This document shows, one piece after another, positions 37,184-47,212 of a stretch of 64,000 nt of DNA. The stretch comes from Campylobacter sputorum (GTDB lineage: Bacteria; Campylobacterota; Campylobacteria; Campylobacterales; Campylobacteraceae), in assembly GCF_002220775.1 (NCBI RefSeq), contig NZ_CP019685.1:248001-312000 (forward strand), written 5' to 3'. Within the stretch, counting starts at the first letter, position 1; each line of letters starts with the position of its first letter. The translations under genes were made by a program, and so were the position numbers. The notes beneath the pieces are model-generated. The model was not told the DNA's origin, made no database searches, and saw nothing but the letters and a program-made list of their open reading frames with translations.

Positions 37184-38122
37184 TTATTTTAAAATAGCTA
37201 TACCAAGTCCAACTTTATTTACTTGTCTATTGTAATCAATCAGACTTTCTCCATATCCATTAAAGTATTGTAAATATCCATAAACATCATTAAATAATGG
37301 AAAATACCACGAAAGCTCTACCGCACCACGATTATCATGGAAATTTAAATTATTCCTAAGCATAGCAGCAAGTTTGTGGCCATATAAATCATAAACAAAT
37401 TCTATATCGCCATAACCCATATAGCTACTTATATCATCATTATATTTATCGGGATTAAATGAATACCAAGCTCTAGGCGTTATGCTTAAATTACCAAATA
37501 AAAGCTTAGTAGATACATACGCTCTATTCCAAGATCTGGATTCTACGCCATCTTCTCCATTTGATTGATGATTTATCCCAAAGCGAACCCAATCTATAAA
37601 ACCATAATTTGTAAAATTATCCGGTATAGTTATAAACATTTCAGGCTCATAATTGCTTTCTCTAAAAGGGGATGAATCTTTTTCAACTTGCCAAAAAGAC
37701 TGCTGCGAATAAGCAACACTAATAGTCTCATCTAAACCAAACAAGTCATAAGAAATTGGCTTTTGAAAGCTTATCTGAAATTTAGCTTCACCATCTTTTC
37801 TATCATTTTTATCACTAAAATCATATGCGTATACAAAATAATTAGGCTTATATATTTCAATACCTAAAGTATTTTCCAAAGTATCATTAGATAAGCTTTT
37901 TCTAGAAGATGTTTTGGTTTGAATTACAGGTTGTTTATAAGTGATATCTTTTTGAAGTTTATTTTCAAATTCTAAACTTTGATTAGCACTTATCTTATAA
38001 TATTTCATAGCACTTTTGAAATCGCCATTTTGTTCAAATTCTAATGCTTTTTTATAAAGCTCTTCGGCATTTTCACAAAAAAGCATAGAAGCACAAATGC
38101 ACGATAAAATTACCTTTTTCAT
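37184..38122 (-). CDS. pldA: Outer-membrane phospholipase A
   Basis: A 312-residue beta-barrel phospholipase. A signal peptide is followed by a short TPR-like helix pair (AEELYKKALEFEQNGDFKSA, then MKYYKISANQ), a linker, and the PldA barrel. The catalytic motif is GINHQSNGEDG with His and Ser, and the later Asn lies in SRSWNRAYV. The TPR-like start is not part of the enteric enzyme. In Campylobacter PldA contributes to haemolysis and membrane lipid homeostasis. Monocistronic, convergent with rpmA. Confidence 0.88.
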   Translation of the reverse strand: MKKVILSCICASMLFCENAEELYKKALEFEQNGDFKSAMKYYKISANQSLEFENKLQKDITYKQPVIQTKTSSRKSLSNDTLENTLGIEIYKPNYFVYAYDFSDKNDRKDGEAKFQISFQKPISYDLFGLDETISVAYSQQSFWQVEKDSSPFRESNYEPEMFITIPDNFTNYGFIDWVRFGINHQSNGEDGVESRSWNRAYVSTKLLFGNLSITPRAWYSFNPDKYNDDISSYMGYGDIEFVYDLYGHKLAAMLRNNLNFHDNRGAVELSWYFPLFNDVYGYLQYFNGYGESLIDYNRQVNKVGLGIAILK

Positions 38123-38393
38123 TATATATTTACCTTAAAATCAATTAATTTTAGATTATATAATATATCGTTTTAATATTGTATTAACTTGTATACTATC
38201 AAAATTCAACTTGAAGATATTAAAAATATTACTAAATTTAATAAAACCATATTGCATATTATAAATTAATTAACTAAGATAATTTATAAAACTATCAAAT
38301 TTTCTTAGTTATAAATATTACACTTCCATAAACAAAATTCATACTGAAAGCTTAAATTTATGTAAAGCATAAACTATGCTTATTAAAAGCTTA

Positions 38394-38594
38394 TCAGCAT
38401 TTTACATTTTTGGATCTATCAAGCTGTGCTTCTCTGATAAACTCTCCTCTAGAAAGAGGAGTTTTATCAGGGTGGTGTTTTTTAAAATGTTCTAAGTATT
38501 TTTCATAGCTTGGAAGACCTATTAATGGATATAAAGCTTTATCTAAATTTTTATAACCATTTTTTATCTTACTCCATACTAAATTTACTTGCAT
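38394..38594 (-). CDS. YbdD/YjiX family small protein
   Basis: A 66-residue protein. The core (GLPSYEKYLEHFKKHHPDKTP, then LSRGEF) is the YbdD/YjiX signature, and such genes always accompany cstA-type transporters. It overlaps cstA by 26 bases, as in C. jejuni Cj0916-Cj0917. It is presumed to assist the transporter. Confidence 0.88.
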   Translation of the reverse strand: MQVNLVWSKIKNGYKNLDKALYPLIGLPSYEKYLEHFKKHHPDKTPLSRGEFIREAQLDRSKNVKC

Positions 38595-40659
38595 TTATAT
38601 ACTCGCTTTCTCTAAGTGGATATTCTGTGTTATTACCATCTTTTATTTTTTTACAAATTCTAAATGTTTGTATTATCACAACAACGGTTACAAACATAAA
38701 TAAACCACAAAGCACGGCATCAACAATGTTATTTCTAATAATTGCTTCAGTTTTTGCAATTACCAATGGATCATTTAAAGTTGGTAGCTTAGCTGCTGCA
38801 TTTTGAGCTGCTGCTACATGGCTAACTGCATCGTGAATTTTATCTCCATTTGCTGGTAGAAGTTTTTGAATGGCTGCATACATCGTAGTTATCAAAACCC
38901 AAATAGCAGGTATTATTGTTGTCCAAGCATATTGGGATTTACCCATTTTATAGATAATAACAGTTGCCAAAAGTAGAGCCATGCCAGCAAGCATTTGATT
39001 TGAAGCACCAAAAAGTGGCCATAATGTATAAATTCCGCCCATTGGATCTGTAACTCCTGCATAAAGTAGGTATCCCCATCCAGTTACACATATTAAAGTA
39101 GCGATTATTCCATAAAACATATTTGAAGTATTAGCCATTGGTTTGTAGATATTTCCTAAGATATCTTGTACCATAAATCTACCTGTTCTTGTCCCTGCAT
39201 CAACAGCTGTTAATATAAATAGAGCTTCAAATAGTATCGCAAAGTGATACCAAAATCCCATCATAGCTTCTCCGCCCATAATTTCGTGCAAAAGCATTGT
39301 TAATCCTATAGCAAATGTTGGAGCACCACCAGTTCTGCTTAAAATTGTGCTCTCCCCTATATTTTTTGCAAGAGTATCAATTTCTTCTGGAGTAATATGA
39401 AAGCCAATTTGCGCTAAGCTTGCAAGAGTTGTGTTTATATATTCGGCTGCACTTGTTGATGTAGCTCCCAAAAGAGAAGCAGGAGTATTGATAGCAAAGT
39501 AAATTTCAGGAGTTAATATACAAGCTGCAATTAATGCCATAATTCCAACCATGCTTTCCATTAGCATTGAGCCATATCCGATAAATAGAGTTTGACCCTC
39601 TTTTTCAACCATTTTTGGAGTTGTTCCACTTGAAATCAATGCGTGAAATCCTGAAATTGCTCCGCAAGCAATAGTTACAAATAAAAATGGAAAAAGTTTT
39701 CCAGCAAAAACTGGTCCTGTTCCGTTTGTAAATTCTGTAATTGCAGGCATTTTAAGATCGGGTGCTACGATTAAAATAGCAACAGCCATACCAGCAATAA
39801 CACCTATTTTAAGAAAAGTTGAAAGATAATCCCTTGGAGCAAGTAAAAACCAAACAGGAAGAACAGAAGCTATAAAACCATAAGCTATTATTATCCATGC
39901 TAGGCTAGTTTTTGAAAAACTAAAATAAGCTGCTAGTACTGGATCTGCTGCTACATGATTGCCATAAATTAGTGCTAAGATTAAAAGTACAAAACCAATT
40001 ATTGAAGCTTCTATAACTCTACCTGGTCTAATAAATCTCATATAAAGCCCCATAAAAATTGCTATTGGAATTGTCATGGCGATAGTAAAAAATCCCCATG
40101 GAGAGTTTGCTAAAGCATTTACCACAACCATCGCAAGAATTGCTACGATGATTAGCATTATAAAGAAAATTCCTATCATTGCAATAGCCCCAGTTACTGT
40201 GCCCATTTCCTCTTTTATCATTTCACCTAAGCTTTTTCCGTTTCTTCTAACTGAGATGAAAAGCACGACAAAATCATGCACCGCACCGGCTATGACAACG
40301 CCAACTAGTAACCATATCATTGATGGTAAATAGCCCATTTGAGCGGCAACAACAGGACCAACTAATGGGCCAGCACCTGCAATAGCAGCAAAATGATGAC
40401 CAAATAAAACATATTTATTTGTTGGAACAAAATCACGCCCATCGTTGCGAATCACAGCGGGAGTTGCACGATTATCATCAAGCCCCAAAACCTTATAAGC
40501 TACAAAACGACCATAAAAGCGGTATCCTATCATATAAATACATACACTTGCTACAATCATCCATATAGCACTAATGCTTTCTCCTTTATGAAGTGCAAGT
40601 ACACCAAAACACCATGCAGCCAAAATAGAAAGTAAACCCCATAAAATTTTGCTTTTCAT
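38569..40659 (-). CDS. cstA: Carbon starvation protein CstA (peptide/pyruvate transporter)
   Basis: A 696-residue inner-membrane protein with many helices. Family motifs include FGHHFAAIAGAGPLVGPVVA, GAVHDFVVLFISVRRNGKS, GFHALISSGTTPK and RFMVQDILG. CstA takes up peptides or pyruvate when nutrients are scarce. Upstream of it 40660-40840 is extremely AT-rich without a gene. Confidence 0.95.
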   Translation of the reverse strand: MKSKILWGLLSILAAWCFGVLALHKGESISAIWMIVASVCIYMIGYRFYGRFVAYKVLGLDDNRATPAVIRNDGRDFVPTNKYVLFGHHFAAIAGAGPLVGPVVAAQMGYLPSMIWLLVGVVIAGAVHDFVVLFISVRRNGKSLGEMIKEEMGTVTGAIAMIGIFFIMLIIVAILAMVVVNALANSPWGFFTIAMTIPIAIFMGLYMRFIRPGRVIEASIIGFVLLILALIYGNHVAADPVLAAYFSFSKTSLAWIIIAYGFIASVLPVWFLLAPRDYLSTFLKIGVIAGMAVAILIVAPDLKMPAITEFTNGTGPVFAGKLFPFLFVTIACGAISGFHALISSGTTPKMVEKEGQTLFIGYGSMLMESMVGIMALIAACILTPEIYFAINTPASLLGATSTSAAEYINTTLASLAQIGFHITPEEIDTLAKNIGESTILSRTGGAPTFAIGLTMLLHEIMGGEAMMGFWYHFAILFEALFILTAVDAGTRTGRFMVQDILGNIYKPMANTSNMFYGIIATLICVTGWGYLLYAGVTDPMGGIYTLWPLFGASNQMLAGMALLLATVIIYKMGKSQYAWTTIIPAIWVLITTMYAAIQKLLPANGDKIHDAVSHVAAAQNAAAKLPTLNDPLVIAKTEAIIRNNIVDAVLCGLFMFVTVVVIIQTFRICKKIKDGNNTEYPLRESEYINASKFSME

Positions 40660-40840
40660 TAATTTGTCCTTAGCTTAAGATTTTTATATTTTCTCACTAT
40701 AAGACTTAATATAAAATAAATTTTTTGTAAATTTAGATTAATAGTTAATAACAATATTAAATAATGTAACAATATATAACTAAATTTATACTATATAAAA
40801 AAAATAATATAATAAATTAGAATTTATAAATAATATAAAT

Positions 40841-41386
40841 TTATTTACAATCAACTTTATAAACAAATTTAGGATCTGTAAAATTAGGGGGAAATGAAAG
40901 TACAGCACTAAAACTACGAATTTCAAAAGGTTTGATATTCTCTACATACACATTTGATTTCACTGGTTTTAAATCCTCTGTTTCATTTTTATACAAAAAG
41001 CTAAAAAAATCATTTTTCTTAGTTAAATGTCGGCTAAAATCTTGTAATTTTCCAGGACTAGAGTTCATTTGAATGTAAATATCGCATCTAGATAGATTAT
41101 ATTTACTAGTATTTCTGATATTACCTTTGAAAACTATGGTTTCGTTAATATAAACTCTTTGTGTGCTAACATCTGAAATAACCGCCGTTTTAAGTTTATC
41201 ATCTAGTGAAATCATGATAGTATAAGAACCCATAGAGATTATCAACAAGGTAAGTCCTATAAGGACATAAAAATTTTTTATTTTGTCTTTATTTAGATAC
41301 ATTAATAATAAAATAAGAATAAATATCAAAATCGCACAAATCAGCACTGCAATATGCCATATAGTAAAGTAACCCATTAAAAACAC
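40841..41386 (-). CDS. DUF2393 family membrane protein (second copy)
   Basis: A 181-residue protein with two N-terminal membrane segments and a soluble C-terminal beta domain. It is a paralogue of the upstream gene: both have the pattern of two helices, a basic or short loop, and an extracytoplasmic strand-rich domain with a C-terminal Cys. This matches DUF2393, a Campylobacterota family of unknown function. Overlaps its paralogue by 10 bases. Confidence 0.7.
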   Translation of the reverse strand: MFLMGYFTIWHIAVLICAILIFILILLLMYLNKDKIKNFYVLIGLTLLIISMGSYTIMISLDDKLKTAVISDVSTQRVYINETIVFKGNIRNTSKYNLSRCDIYIQMNSSPGKLQDFSRHLTKKNDFFSFLYKNETEDLKPVKSNVYVENIKPFEIRSFSAVLSFPPNFTDPKFVYKVDCK

Positions 41387-41913
41387 TCCGAATCTGCCAT
41401 TATTTTATAACTTGGTTTATATCCAAAATTTTTTATCAAAAAATTAATTTTTCTGGTTTCATTTAAATCAAGCGGCGATGATATTTTTTGAGATGTGGTA
41501 TAAATCGGATTAAATTTATAGATAAAATTTTGTATAAAGTTTTTTCCATCTTTTATAAATTTAAGTTTTATAGAACAATATTTAAATTTATGTTTTGATA
41601 AATTTGTTAAATTTACATCCACAAGTAATATATCAGAATATTTCATTTCTTTAGTTAAAACAACGCTCGTATCTCTTTTGCGAACAATGTTATCAACATA
41701 ATCATTAACATAAAAAATAGAAAAAATAGCAATCAAAAAAGAAATCATTAGCAAAAAAACAGATACTAAGGGTGTTTTAGTAAAAATAGTAATAGAAAAT
41801 AAAATCAACAAAAAAAGTAGTATTACTATCCAAACAATTGATGCAAAATCTATCCAATACCAGTGATCAAGATAAAAAACAAAGAATTCTTTTATCTGAT
41901 TTAGAAATTTCAT
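41377..41913 (-). CDS. DUF2393 family membrane protein (first copy)
   Basis: A 178-residue paralogue of the following gene: two membrane segments ([17 protein letters not shown] and [17 protein letters not shown]), then an extracytoplasmic domain with [16 protein letters not shown] resembling the partner's NTSKYNLSRCDIYIQM. Starts 4 bases inside the end of hisIE. Function unknown; tandem pairing suggests they work together. Confidence 0.7.
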   Translation of the reverse strand: MKFLNQIKEFFVFYLDHWYWIDFASIVWIVILLFLLILFSITIFTKTPLVSVFLLMISFLIAIFSIFYVNDYVDNIVRKRDTSVVLTKEMKYSDILLVDVNLTNLSKHKFKYCSIKLKFIKDGKNFIQNFIYKFNPIYTTSQKISSPLDLNETRKINFLIKNFGYKPSYKIMADSECF

Positions 41914-42659
41914 TTATTGCTTCTACTATTTTTTTCTTCTATACCGCTAATTGCGGATCTTTTTTGTAACTCTGCATAAATTTGTTCTGGATGAATGTTG
42001 TAATTTGCCAAAGCAACATAAATATGAAATATCAAATCAGCACATTCATAAATAACATCATATTTTGGATCTTCGCTATGCTCTCCAAATTTTTCAAGAT
42101 TAAATTTAAAGTATTTTTGAGCCTTGCTGAGATCTTTGCACGCAAATGCTAGCTCACTTGCTTCTTCACAAATTTTCTTTAAAAAATAATTTTCACCTTT
42201 GTTAAAAAGCTTTGCCACATAAGATATTTTTGGATCGCCATTTAGTTTTCTATCTAAGATAGTATGATAAAGTTCATCTGAAAAGTTATAAGAGCGGGTT
42301 TTGATATCTGCTTTTTGTTCTTTTATATCACTTGTTTCTAACTCAATTTTTTTATAAAAACAACTTTTTGATCCCGTATGACAAGCACATCCGCCTACTT
42401 GATCAACTATGATTAAAAGCGTATCGTTATCACAATCTAAATATATATCTTTTATTATTTGGATATTTCCGCTTTCCTCACCCTTTTTCCAAATTCTATT
42501 TTTAGAGCGTGAAAAGTAGTGGGCAAATTTAGTTTCTAAACTTAATCTTAAAGCTTCTTCGTTCATATAAGCAAGCATTAAAACTTCTTTATCTAAGCCC
42601 TGAACTATAACTGGCAAAAGACCGCCAATCTTTATCCAATCTACTTTTATTTCACTCAT
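41910..42659 (-). CDS. hisIE: Fused phosphoribosyl-AMP cyclohydrolase / phosphoribosyl-ATP pyrophosphatase
   Basis: A 249-residue bifunctional histidine-biosynthesis enzyme. The N-terminal HisI domain has [16 protein letters not shown], the metal-binding DCDNDTLL and the zinc site GGCACHTG. The C-terminal HisE domain has [16 protein letters not shown] and [14 protein letters not shown]. Starts 3 bases after the SPFH gene stop. Confidence 0.95.
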   Translation of the reverse strand: MSEIKVDWIKIGGLLPVIVQGLDKEVLMLAYMNEEALRLSLETKFAHYFSRSKNRIWKKGEESGNIQIIKDIYLDCDNDTLLIIVDQVGGCACHTGSKSCFYKKIELETSDIKEQKADIKTRSYNFSDELYHTILDRKLNGDPKISYVAKLFNKGENYFLKKICEEASELAFACKDLSKAQKYFKFNLEKFGEHSEDPKYDVIYECADLIFHIYVALANYNIHPEQIYAELQKRSAISGIEEKNSRSNK

Positions 42660-42662
42660 TTG

Positions 42663-43745
42663 TTATTTACTTTCAATAGCACTTTGTTTTGGTTTATCCT
42701 TTGTGTCTACCCATATATTTGGCACAGCTCCGCCTGGTGTTAAGAAAATCTTAGCATCACTATTTTCTTTTAAAGCTTCATTAAATTTAGCTTGAGTTTC
42801 TATCTGTTTTAACTCAAGCAAAGATCTATCTAGGCTTTTTGCTATCTCTTTATTTGCATACGCAGTTGAGTCCGCTTCTATTTTAACAGCATCAGCTCTA
42901 CCTTGTGCTTCTATCTTAACAGCCTCAGCGTTACCTTTTGCAAGAGCTGCTTTTTTAAGAGCTTCTTGATTTGCTCTTTCAACTTCATATTTTGTTCTCT
43001 CGGCCTCTTGCTTAGCTATTTGAACACGCTCTATTTGCTCTTTAACTTTTGGTGGCAAAATAATTTCTCTAAGCTGAACAGCCAAAAGTTCTACTGGTTT
43101 ATTTGGAAGATTGTCTATATAATCTCTTATAAATTTATCTATATCTTTTGCAATTACTTGTCTATTTGACGGAAGTTCTTCTGCTGTGTATTTTGCAACC
43201 ACGCCCCTTACTATTTCTTTTACGACAGGATCTATGATTTTATTTTCCCAACTAAGTCCCCAAGCCGCTATGGTCTGAGGTGCGTTTGTAGCATTTAGTC
43301 TATATTGAACCGTAACATCAACACTAACTGGTAAATTTCTTGAATCTAAAACAGAAACAGAGGCTTTTCTAATAATTCCAGAGCCCCTTACATTTATCTC
43401 GCCAGAATCCTCATTTGATGTATAGTTTATAATACGAACCTTTGTATCAACAGGTATAATCTCTTGTATAAATGGTATAAAAAAATGAAGTCCTGGTTGA
43501 AGCGGATTTGGTTCAAATTTACCAGCAGTTGAAAGAATTCCAACTTGACCTGATTGTATTATAGCAAATGGTCTTGCTATAGCAAAAATAGCTATTATAA
43601 CTATAAGAGCATAAAGTAGTCCCGAAAATTTACCAAAATTAGGTTTTTTAAAGTTAAAATCTGGTTTTTTAAATCCATTTCCACCATTATTATTAGAGTT
43701 TTCATTTCTTTTTTTGTTAAAATAATCGTTTAAATCAGCTGGCAT
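42663..43745 (-). CDS. SPFH/prohibitin family membrane protein
   Basis: A 360-residue protein in the place of C. jejuni Cj0268. One N-terminal membrane helix (residues about 41-60) is preceded by a Gly/Asn-rich, basic cytoplasmic segment. The SPFH/band-7 domain follows (SGQVGILSTAGKF, VSVDVTVQYRLN), then a long Ala/Glu coiled coil (QEAERTKYEVERANQEALKK) for oligomerisation. It probably forms a ring-like membrane scaffold. Nine bases downstream of ilvE. Confidence 0.88.
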   Translation of the reverse strand: MPADLNDYFNKKRNENSNNNGGNGFKKPDFNFKKPNFGKFSGLLYALIVIIAIFAIARPFAIIQSGQVGILSTAGKFEPNPLQPGLHFFIPFIQEIIPVDTKVRIINYTSNEDSGEINVRGSGIIRKASVSVLDSRNLPVSVDVTVQYRLNATNAPQTIAAWGLSWENKIIDPVVKEIVRGVVAKYTAEELPSNRQVIAKDIDKFIRDYIDNLPNKPVELLAVQLREIILPPKVKEQIERVQIAKQEAERTKYEVERANQEALKKAALAKGNAEAVKIEAQGRADAVKIEADSTAYANKEIAKSLDRSLLELKQIETQAKFNEALKENSDAKIFLTPGGAVPNIWVDTKDKPKQSAIESK

Positions 43746-43753
43746 ATTTCTCC

Positions 43754-44680
43754 TTATTTTATATATGTTAAATAGTGTTCAAATTTAGCGTTATTTCCCA
43801 TAACTATATCGAAATAAGCTTTTTGTAGTTTAGATGTTATCTCACCCATACAACCTTTTCCAATAATCCTTGAATCAATCTCGCTAATAGCCGTTACCTC
43901 AGCAGCAGTTCCTGTAAAAAACGCTTCATCTGCTATATAAGCTTCATCTCTTGTTATAGGTCTTCTTATAACCTCATATCCTAAATCCTTAGCAATTTCT
44001 ATAACAGTTGCTTGAGTGATACTTTCCAAGCTAGTATTGTTTAACGGAGTAATGATTTTACCATCTCTAACTATGAAAAAGCACTCTCCGCTACCTTCTG
44101 CTATATAACCTTGAGGATCAAGTAATAACGCTTCATCACACCCTGCTTGTTTAGCCTCGAAATTTGCCATTTGTGAGTTAAAGTAATTTGCACTCGATTT
44201 TGCTCTATTCATCATAGAAAATGGCGCAGATCTCATCCATGAACTAATTTTAACTCTTATACCTTTTTTAAGGGCTTCTTCGCCCATATATGCCCCCCAT
44301 TCCCAAGCAGCAATAGCAAGATCATTATGTGCGCCTTCATTTGAAACGCCCATTGTTCCATAACCAAAAAATGCAATCGGTCTTATATAAACAGTGTTTT
44401 TAAAATCATTGCTTTTTAACAAATCAACATGAGCTTTTAATACCTCATCATAAGAGTAGGGTATCTTGATAAGGCAAGCTTTTGCAGAATCAAATAGTCT
44501 TTTTGTATGTTCTTGTAATCTAAAAATAGCAAGACCTTTTTTTGTTTGATAAGCTCTAACCCCCTCAAAAACAGCATTTCCATAATGCAAAGAGTGAGAT
44601 AATACATGGACTGTGGCATCTTTCCAAGGAATTAACTTACCATTCATCCATATATTTTTTGCTTCATTTATACTAGCCAT
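43754..44680 (-). CDS. ilvE: Branched-chain amino acid aminotransferase
   Basis: A 308-residue class IV PLP aminotransferase. The PLP lysine lies in MNRAKSSANYFNSQMAN; substrate and cofactor motifs VFEGVRAYQTKKG, YIRPIAFFGYG, EGSGECFFIV and TGTAAEVTAI are present. Last step of Val, Leu and Ile synthesis. Confidence 0.96.
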   Translation of the reverse strand: MASINEAKNIWMNGKLIPWKDATVHVLSHSLHYGNAVFEGVRAYQTKKGLAIFRLQEHTKRLFDSAKACLIKIPYSYDEVLKAHVDLLKSNDFKNTVYIRPIAFFGYGTMGVSNEGAHNDLAIAAWEWGAYMGEEALKKGIRVKISSWMRSAPFSMMNRAKSSANYFNSQMANFEAKQAGCDEALLLDPQGYIAEGSGECFFIVRDGKIITPLNNTSLESITQATVIEIAKDLGYEVIRRPITRDEAYIADEAFFTGTAAEVTAISEIDSRIIGKGCMGEITSKLQKAYFDIVMGNNAKFEHYLTYIK

Positions 44681-44828
44681 TAAAATATCCTTTCTAAGTA
44701 ATCAAAATCTAGTATTAATTTTATCTTAAATTTTCTTAATATAAAGTATAAAAGCTTATTTTATATTAATAATTTAAACTATTTTTCGTTATAATAAAAA
44801 TTTATAAAAATTTATAAAGGAATTTTTT

Positions 44829-45851
44829 ATGAAAAGAAAGAAAATTTATAACCCTAGCTCAAACGAAAGTTTAACCGATAGAAAAATTTTTAGTGGAAAT
44901 CCTCATGGCATTTTAAATTTTACAAAAGCAAAATATCAATGGGCATTAAAATTATGGGATTTGATGGAAGCAAACACATGGTTTCCAAGAGAAGTTGATA
45001 CAACAGACGATGTTAGGGACTATAACTTTAACTTAACTCCAGCTGAAAAAAGAATGTATGATTTAGTTTGGAGTCAACTTATATCAATGGATAGTTTTCA
45101 AACAAATAATTTGGCTGATAATATAAATCCATACATAACGGCCCCTGAAATAAATGCTATTTTAGCAAGACAAGCTTATGAAGAAGCAAATCATTCTAAA
45201 AGTTATGCAGTTATGGTTGAAGCGATTTGTGATAATACTGATATGATATATGAGATGGAAAAATATGATGAAGTTTTAAGAGAAAAAAATGACTATATCT
45301 CAAGTGTTTATGAAGAGCTTGCTGGTGATGTTAGTGATGAAAAACTACTTCTTGCAATGGTTGCAAATCAAATTCTAGAAGGAATTTACTTTTACAGCGG
45401 TTTTACATCTATTTATGCACTTGCAAGAGCTGGAAAAATGCTAGGTTCTGCTCAGATGATAAGGTTTATTCAAAGAGATGAAATAACTCATTTATTGATT
45501 TTTCAAAATATGATAAATTCAGTTAGAAAAGAAAGACCAGATCTTTTTAGCGAAAAAATCATTGAAAAAATTTATGATATGTTTGAAAAAGCTGGCGAAC
45601 TTGAAATAAAATGGGGCAAATATATTACACAAAACCAAATTATGGGATTTACAGATGATATCATCACAACTTACATTCATTATCTTATAGATCAAAGATT
45701 AACATCCATAGGATTAAAAGCAAAATATGGTGCATCTCACCCTATAAAATGGGTTGATGATTTTTCTAAATTTAATGATCAAAGAAGCAACTTTTTTGAA
45801 AGCAAAGTTACAAACTATAGCAAAGGAAGCCTTAGTTTTGATGACTTTTAG
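44829..45851 (+). CDS. nrdB: Ribonucleotide reductase class I beta subunit
   Basis: A 340-residue radical-bearing subunit. Metal ligands occur in [28 protein letters not shown] and [11 protein letters not shown]. It partners the alpha subunit NrdA, which is not in the window. C-terminal tail ends SLSFDDF, the usual docking type. Shares a transcript with pcm (14 bases apart). Confidence 0.95.
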   Translation: MKRKKIYNPSSNESLTDRKIFSGNPHGILNFTKAKYQWALKLWDLMEANTWFPREVDTTDDVRDYNFNLTPAEKRMYDLVWSQLISMDSFQTNNLADNINPYITAPEINAILARQAYEEANHSKSYAVMVEAICDNTDMIYEMEKYDEVLREKNDYISSVYEELAGDVSDEKLLLAMVANQILEGIYFYSGFTSIYALARAGKMLGSAQMIRFIQRDEITHLLIFQNMINSVRKERPDLFSEKIIEKIYDMFEKAGELEIKWGKYITQNQIMGFTDDIITTYIHYLIDQRLTSIGLKAKYGASHPIKWVDDFSKFNDQRSNFFESKVTNYSKGSLSFDDF

Positions 45852-45865
45852 TAAAGATTTGTTTA

Positions 45866-46498
45866 ATGAATAGTTTAGAATATACAAAATGTCTTAAAAT
45901 GGCTAACGAAATAGCCGATTTAACCACGCTTAGTCCAAAGGTTTATAAAGCATTTTGCCAAACACCAAGGGAAATTTTTGTACCCATAAAAGCACATGCT
46001 TATGAACTAAATCCACATCCAATCTCTGGAAATCAGTGGATAAGTTCTCCTTTAACTGTAGCAAAAATGACTATGGCTTTGGAATGCGAAGATATAGATA
46101 ATGTATTAGAAATAGGTTGTGGTAGTGGTTATCAAGCTGCGATTTTAGGCAAACTTGCACATAGGGTTTTTAGTATAGAAAGAATTCAAAAACTAGCAGA
46201 TGGTGCTAAATTACGCTTTAAAGAATTAAATGTGTTAAATATCAATATAAGATATGATGATGGGATTGATGGATGGAAAACTTACTCTCCTTATGAGAGG
46301 ATAATTTTTTCTTGTGCTTGTGAAGAGATAAGTCCAAAGATATTTGCTCAACTTAAAGATGGCGGCATTTTGGTTGCCCCTATGAAAGAAAATGGCAAGC
46401 AGTTTATCTATAAATTTAAAAAAGATTTTTATGGAAATATATCAAAAGAAAAGCTAGAGGAGTGCCTTTTTGTTCCGCTTTTAAGTGGAAGAGAGTAG
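45866..46498 (+). CDS. pcm: Protein-L-isoaspartate O-methyltransferase
   Basis: A 210-residue SAM-dependent repair enzyme. N-terminal FCQTPREIFVP, ISSPLTVAKMTMAL and the SAM-binding VLEIGCGSGYQAAILG are typical. It methylates isoaspartyl residues in aged proteins. Directly downstream of nrdB. Confidence 0.93.
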   Translation: MNSLEYTKCLKMANEIADLTTLSPKVYKAFCQTPREIFVPIKAHAYELNPHPISGNQWISSPLTVAKMTMALECEDIDNVLEIGCGSGYQAAILGKLAHRVFSIERIQKLADGAKLRFKELNVLNINIRYDDGIDGWKTYSPYERIIFSCACEEISPKIFAQLKDGGILVAPMKENGKQFIYKFKKDFYGNISKEKLEECLFVPLLSGRE

Positions 46499-46643
46499 AT
46501 AAATTTAATAAATTTGCAAATTTAAATTTACACATCCTTTTTAATAAAATCATTTTTTGCTTGAGCTGCTTAAATTTATAAATGTGATAAATTTATGTAT
46601 TATCAAATTTACAATTTGTTACAATCACTAAATTTTAACAAAT

Positions 46644-46655
46644 GGGGGGGGCGGG
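46644..46655. repeat. Poly-G tract (G8-C-G3) immediately upstream of a start codon
   Basis: Eight G (46644-46651), one C, then three G, in a region otherwise almost free of G. It lies 4-15 bases before the ATG of the next gene, in the place of its ribosome site. A second ATG at 46642 sits directly before the tract; it is out of frame with 8 G and would be in frame with 9 or 6 G. Confidence 0.85.
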
Positions 46656-46658
46656 AAT

Positions 46659-47045
46659 ATGAAGAAATTAATATTTTTAGTATTATTTTGTACTTTTGGA
46701 TTTTGTAAAGATGTCTGTTTAAAAGATGAGATGAAAGCTACTGTAGATGCTCTAAACAAGCAAGCTCCAATGCAAATAGATCGTGATACTATTTTTTCTG
46801 GCTCTATTTGTATTAATGATGTTTTTACTTACAACTACAGAATAAATTTTGAAAAGGATGAACTAACTAGCGAACAAATTGAGCAATTAAAGACATTGAT
46901 GAAAGAAAAAGTTACAAATAATTTTTGCTCAAACGAAAATATGCGTGGATTTTTAAATATGCTTAAAGGTGTAGAACAAAATTACTACAGCAAAGATTCT
47001 AAATTCCTTTTTGTTTTAAAAACTTCTAAAGAAGATTGCAAATAA
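46659..47045 (+). CDS. Small exported protein behind a poly-G tract
   Basis: A 128-residue protein with a signal peptide (MKKLIFLVLFCTFGFC) and four further Cys in the mature part, likely in disulfides in the periplasm. I recognise no family. The start at 46659 is the only one that gives a standard signal sequence as written. No normal ribosome-binding site is present; the G tract occupies that position. A change in tract length would fuse a short Met-Gly leader in frame. Possibly phase-variable. Confidence 0.65.
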   Translation: MKKLIFLVLFCTFGFCKDVCLKDEMKATVDALNKQAPMQIDRDTIFSGSICINDVFTYNYRINFEKDELTSEQIEQLKTLMKEKVTNNFCSNENMRGFLNMLKGVEQNYYSKDSKFLFVLKTSKEDCK

Positions 47046-47212
47046 ATTTTCATTTACCAAGCAAAGTCTTTTGTTTGGTAAACCAACTCCGCTTGACGCT
47101 AAATACAAAAAATTTAACTTAAATTTATGTATTTTACAAATTTTGATAGATAAAATTGAAATTTATGCACTTAAATTTTAATAGGCTTAAAAAATTTATA
47201 CAACATTTAAAA

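Noticed and set aside
38123-38393. Possible small gene or RNA between pldA and the YbdD-like gene
   Set aside because: Extremely AT-rich with frequent stops in all frames and no stable hairpin or RNA signature that I can see.
47054-47083. Terminator after the 128-residue gene
   Set aside because: A stem with one mismatch is present but no T run follows and the downstream sequence is not T-rich, so support is weak.
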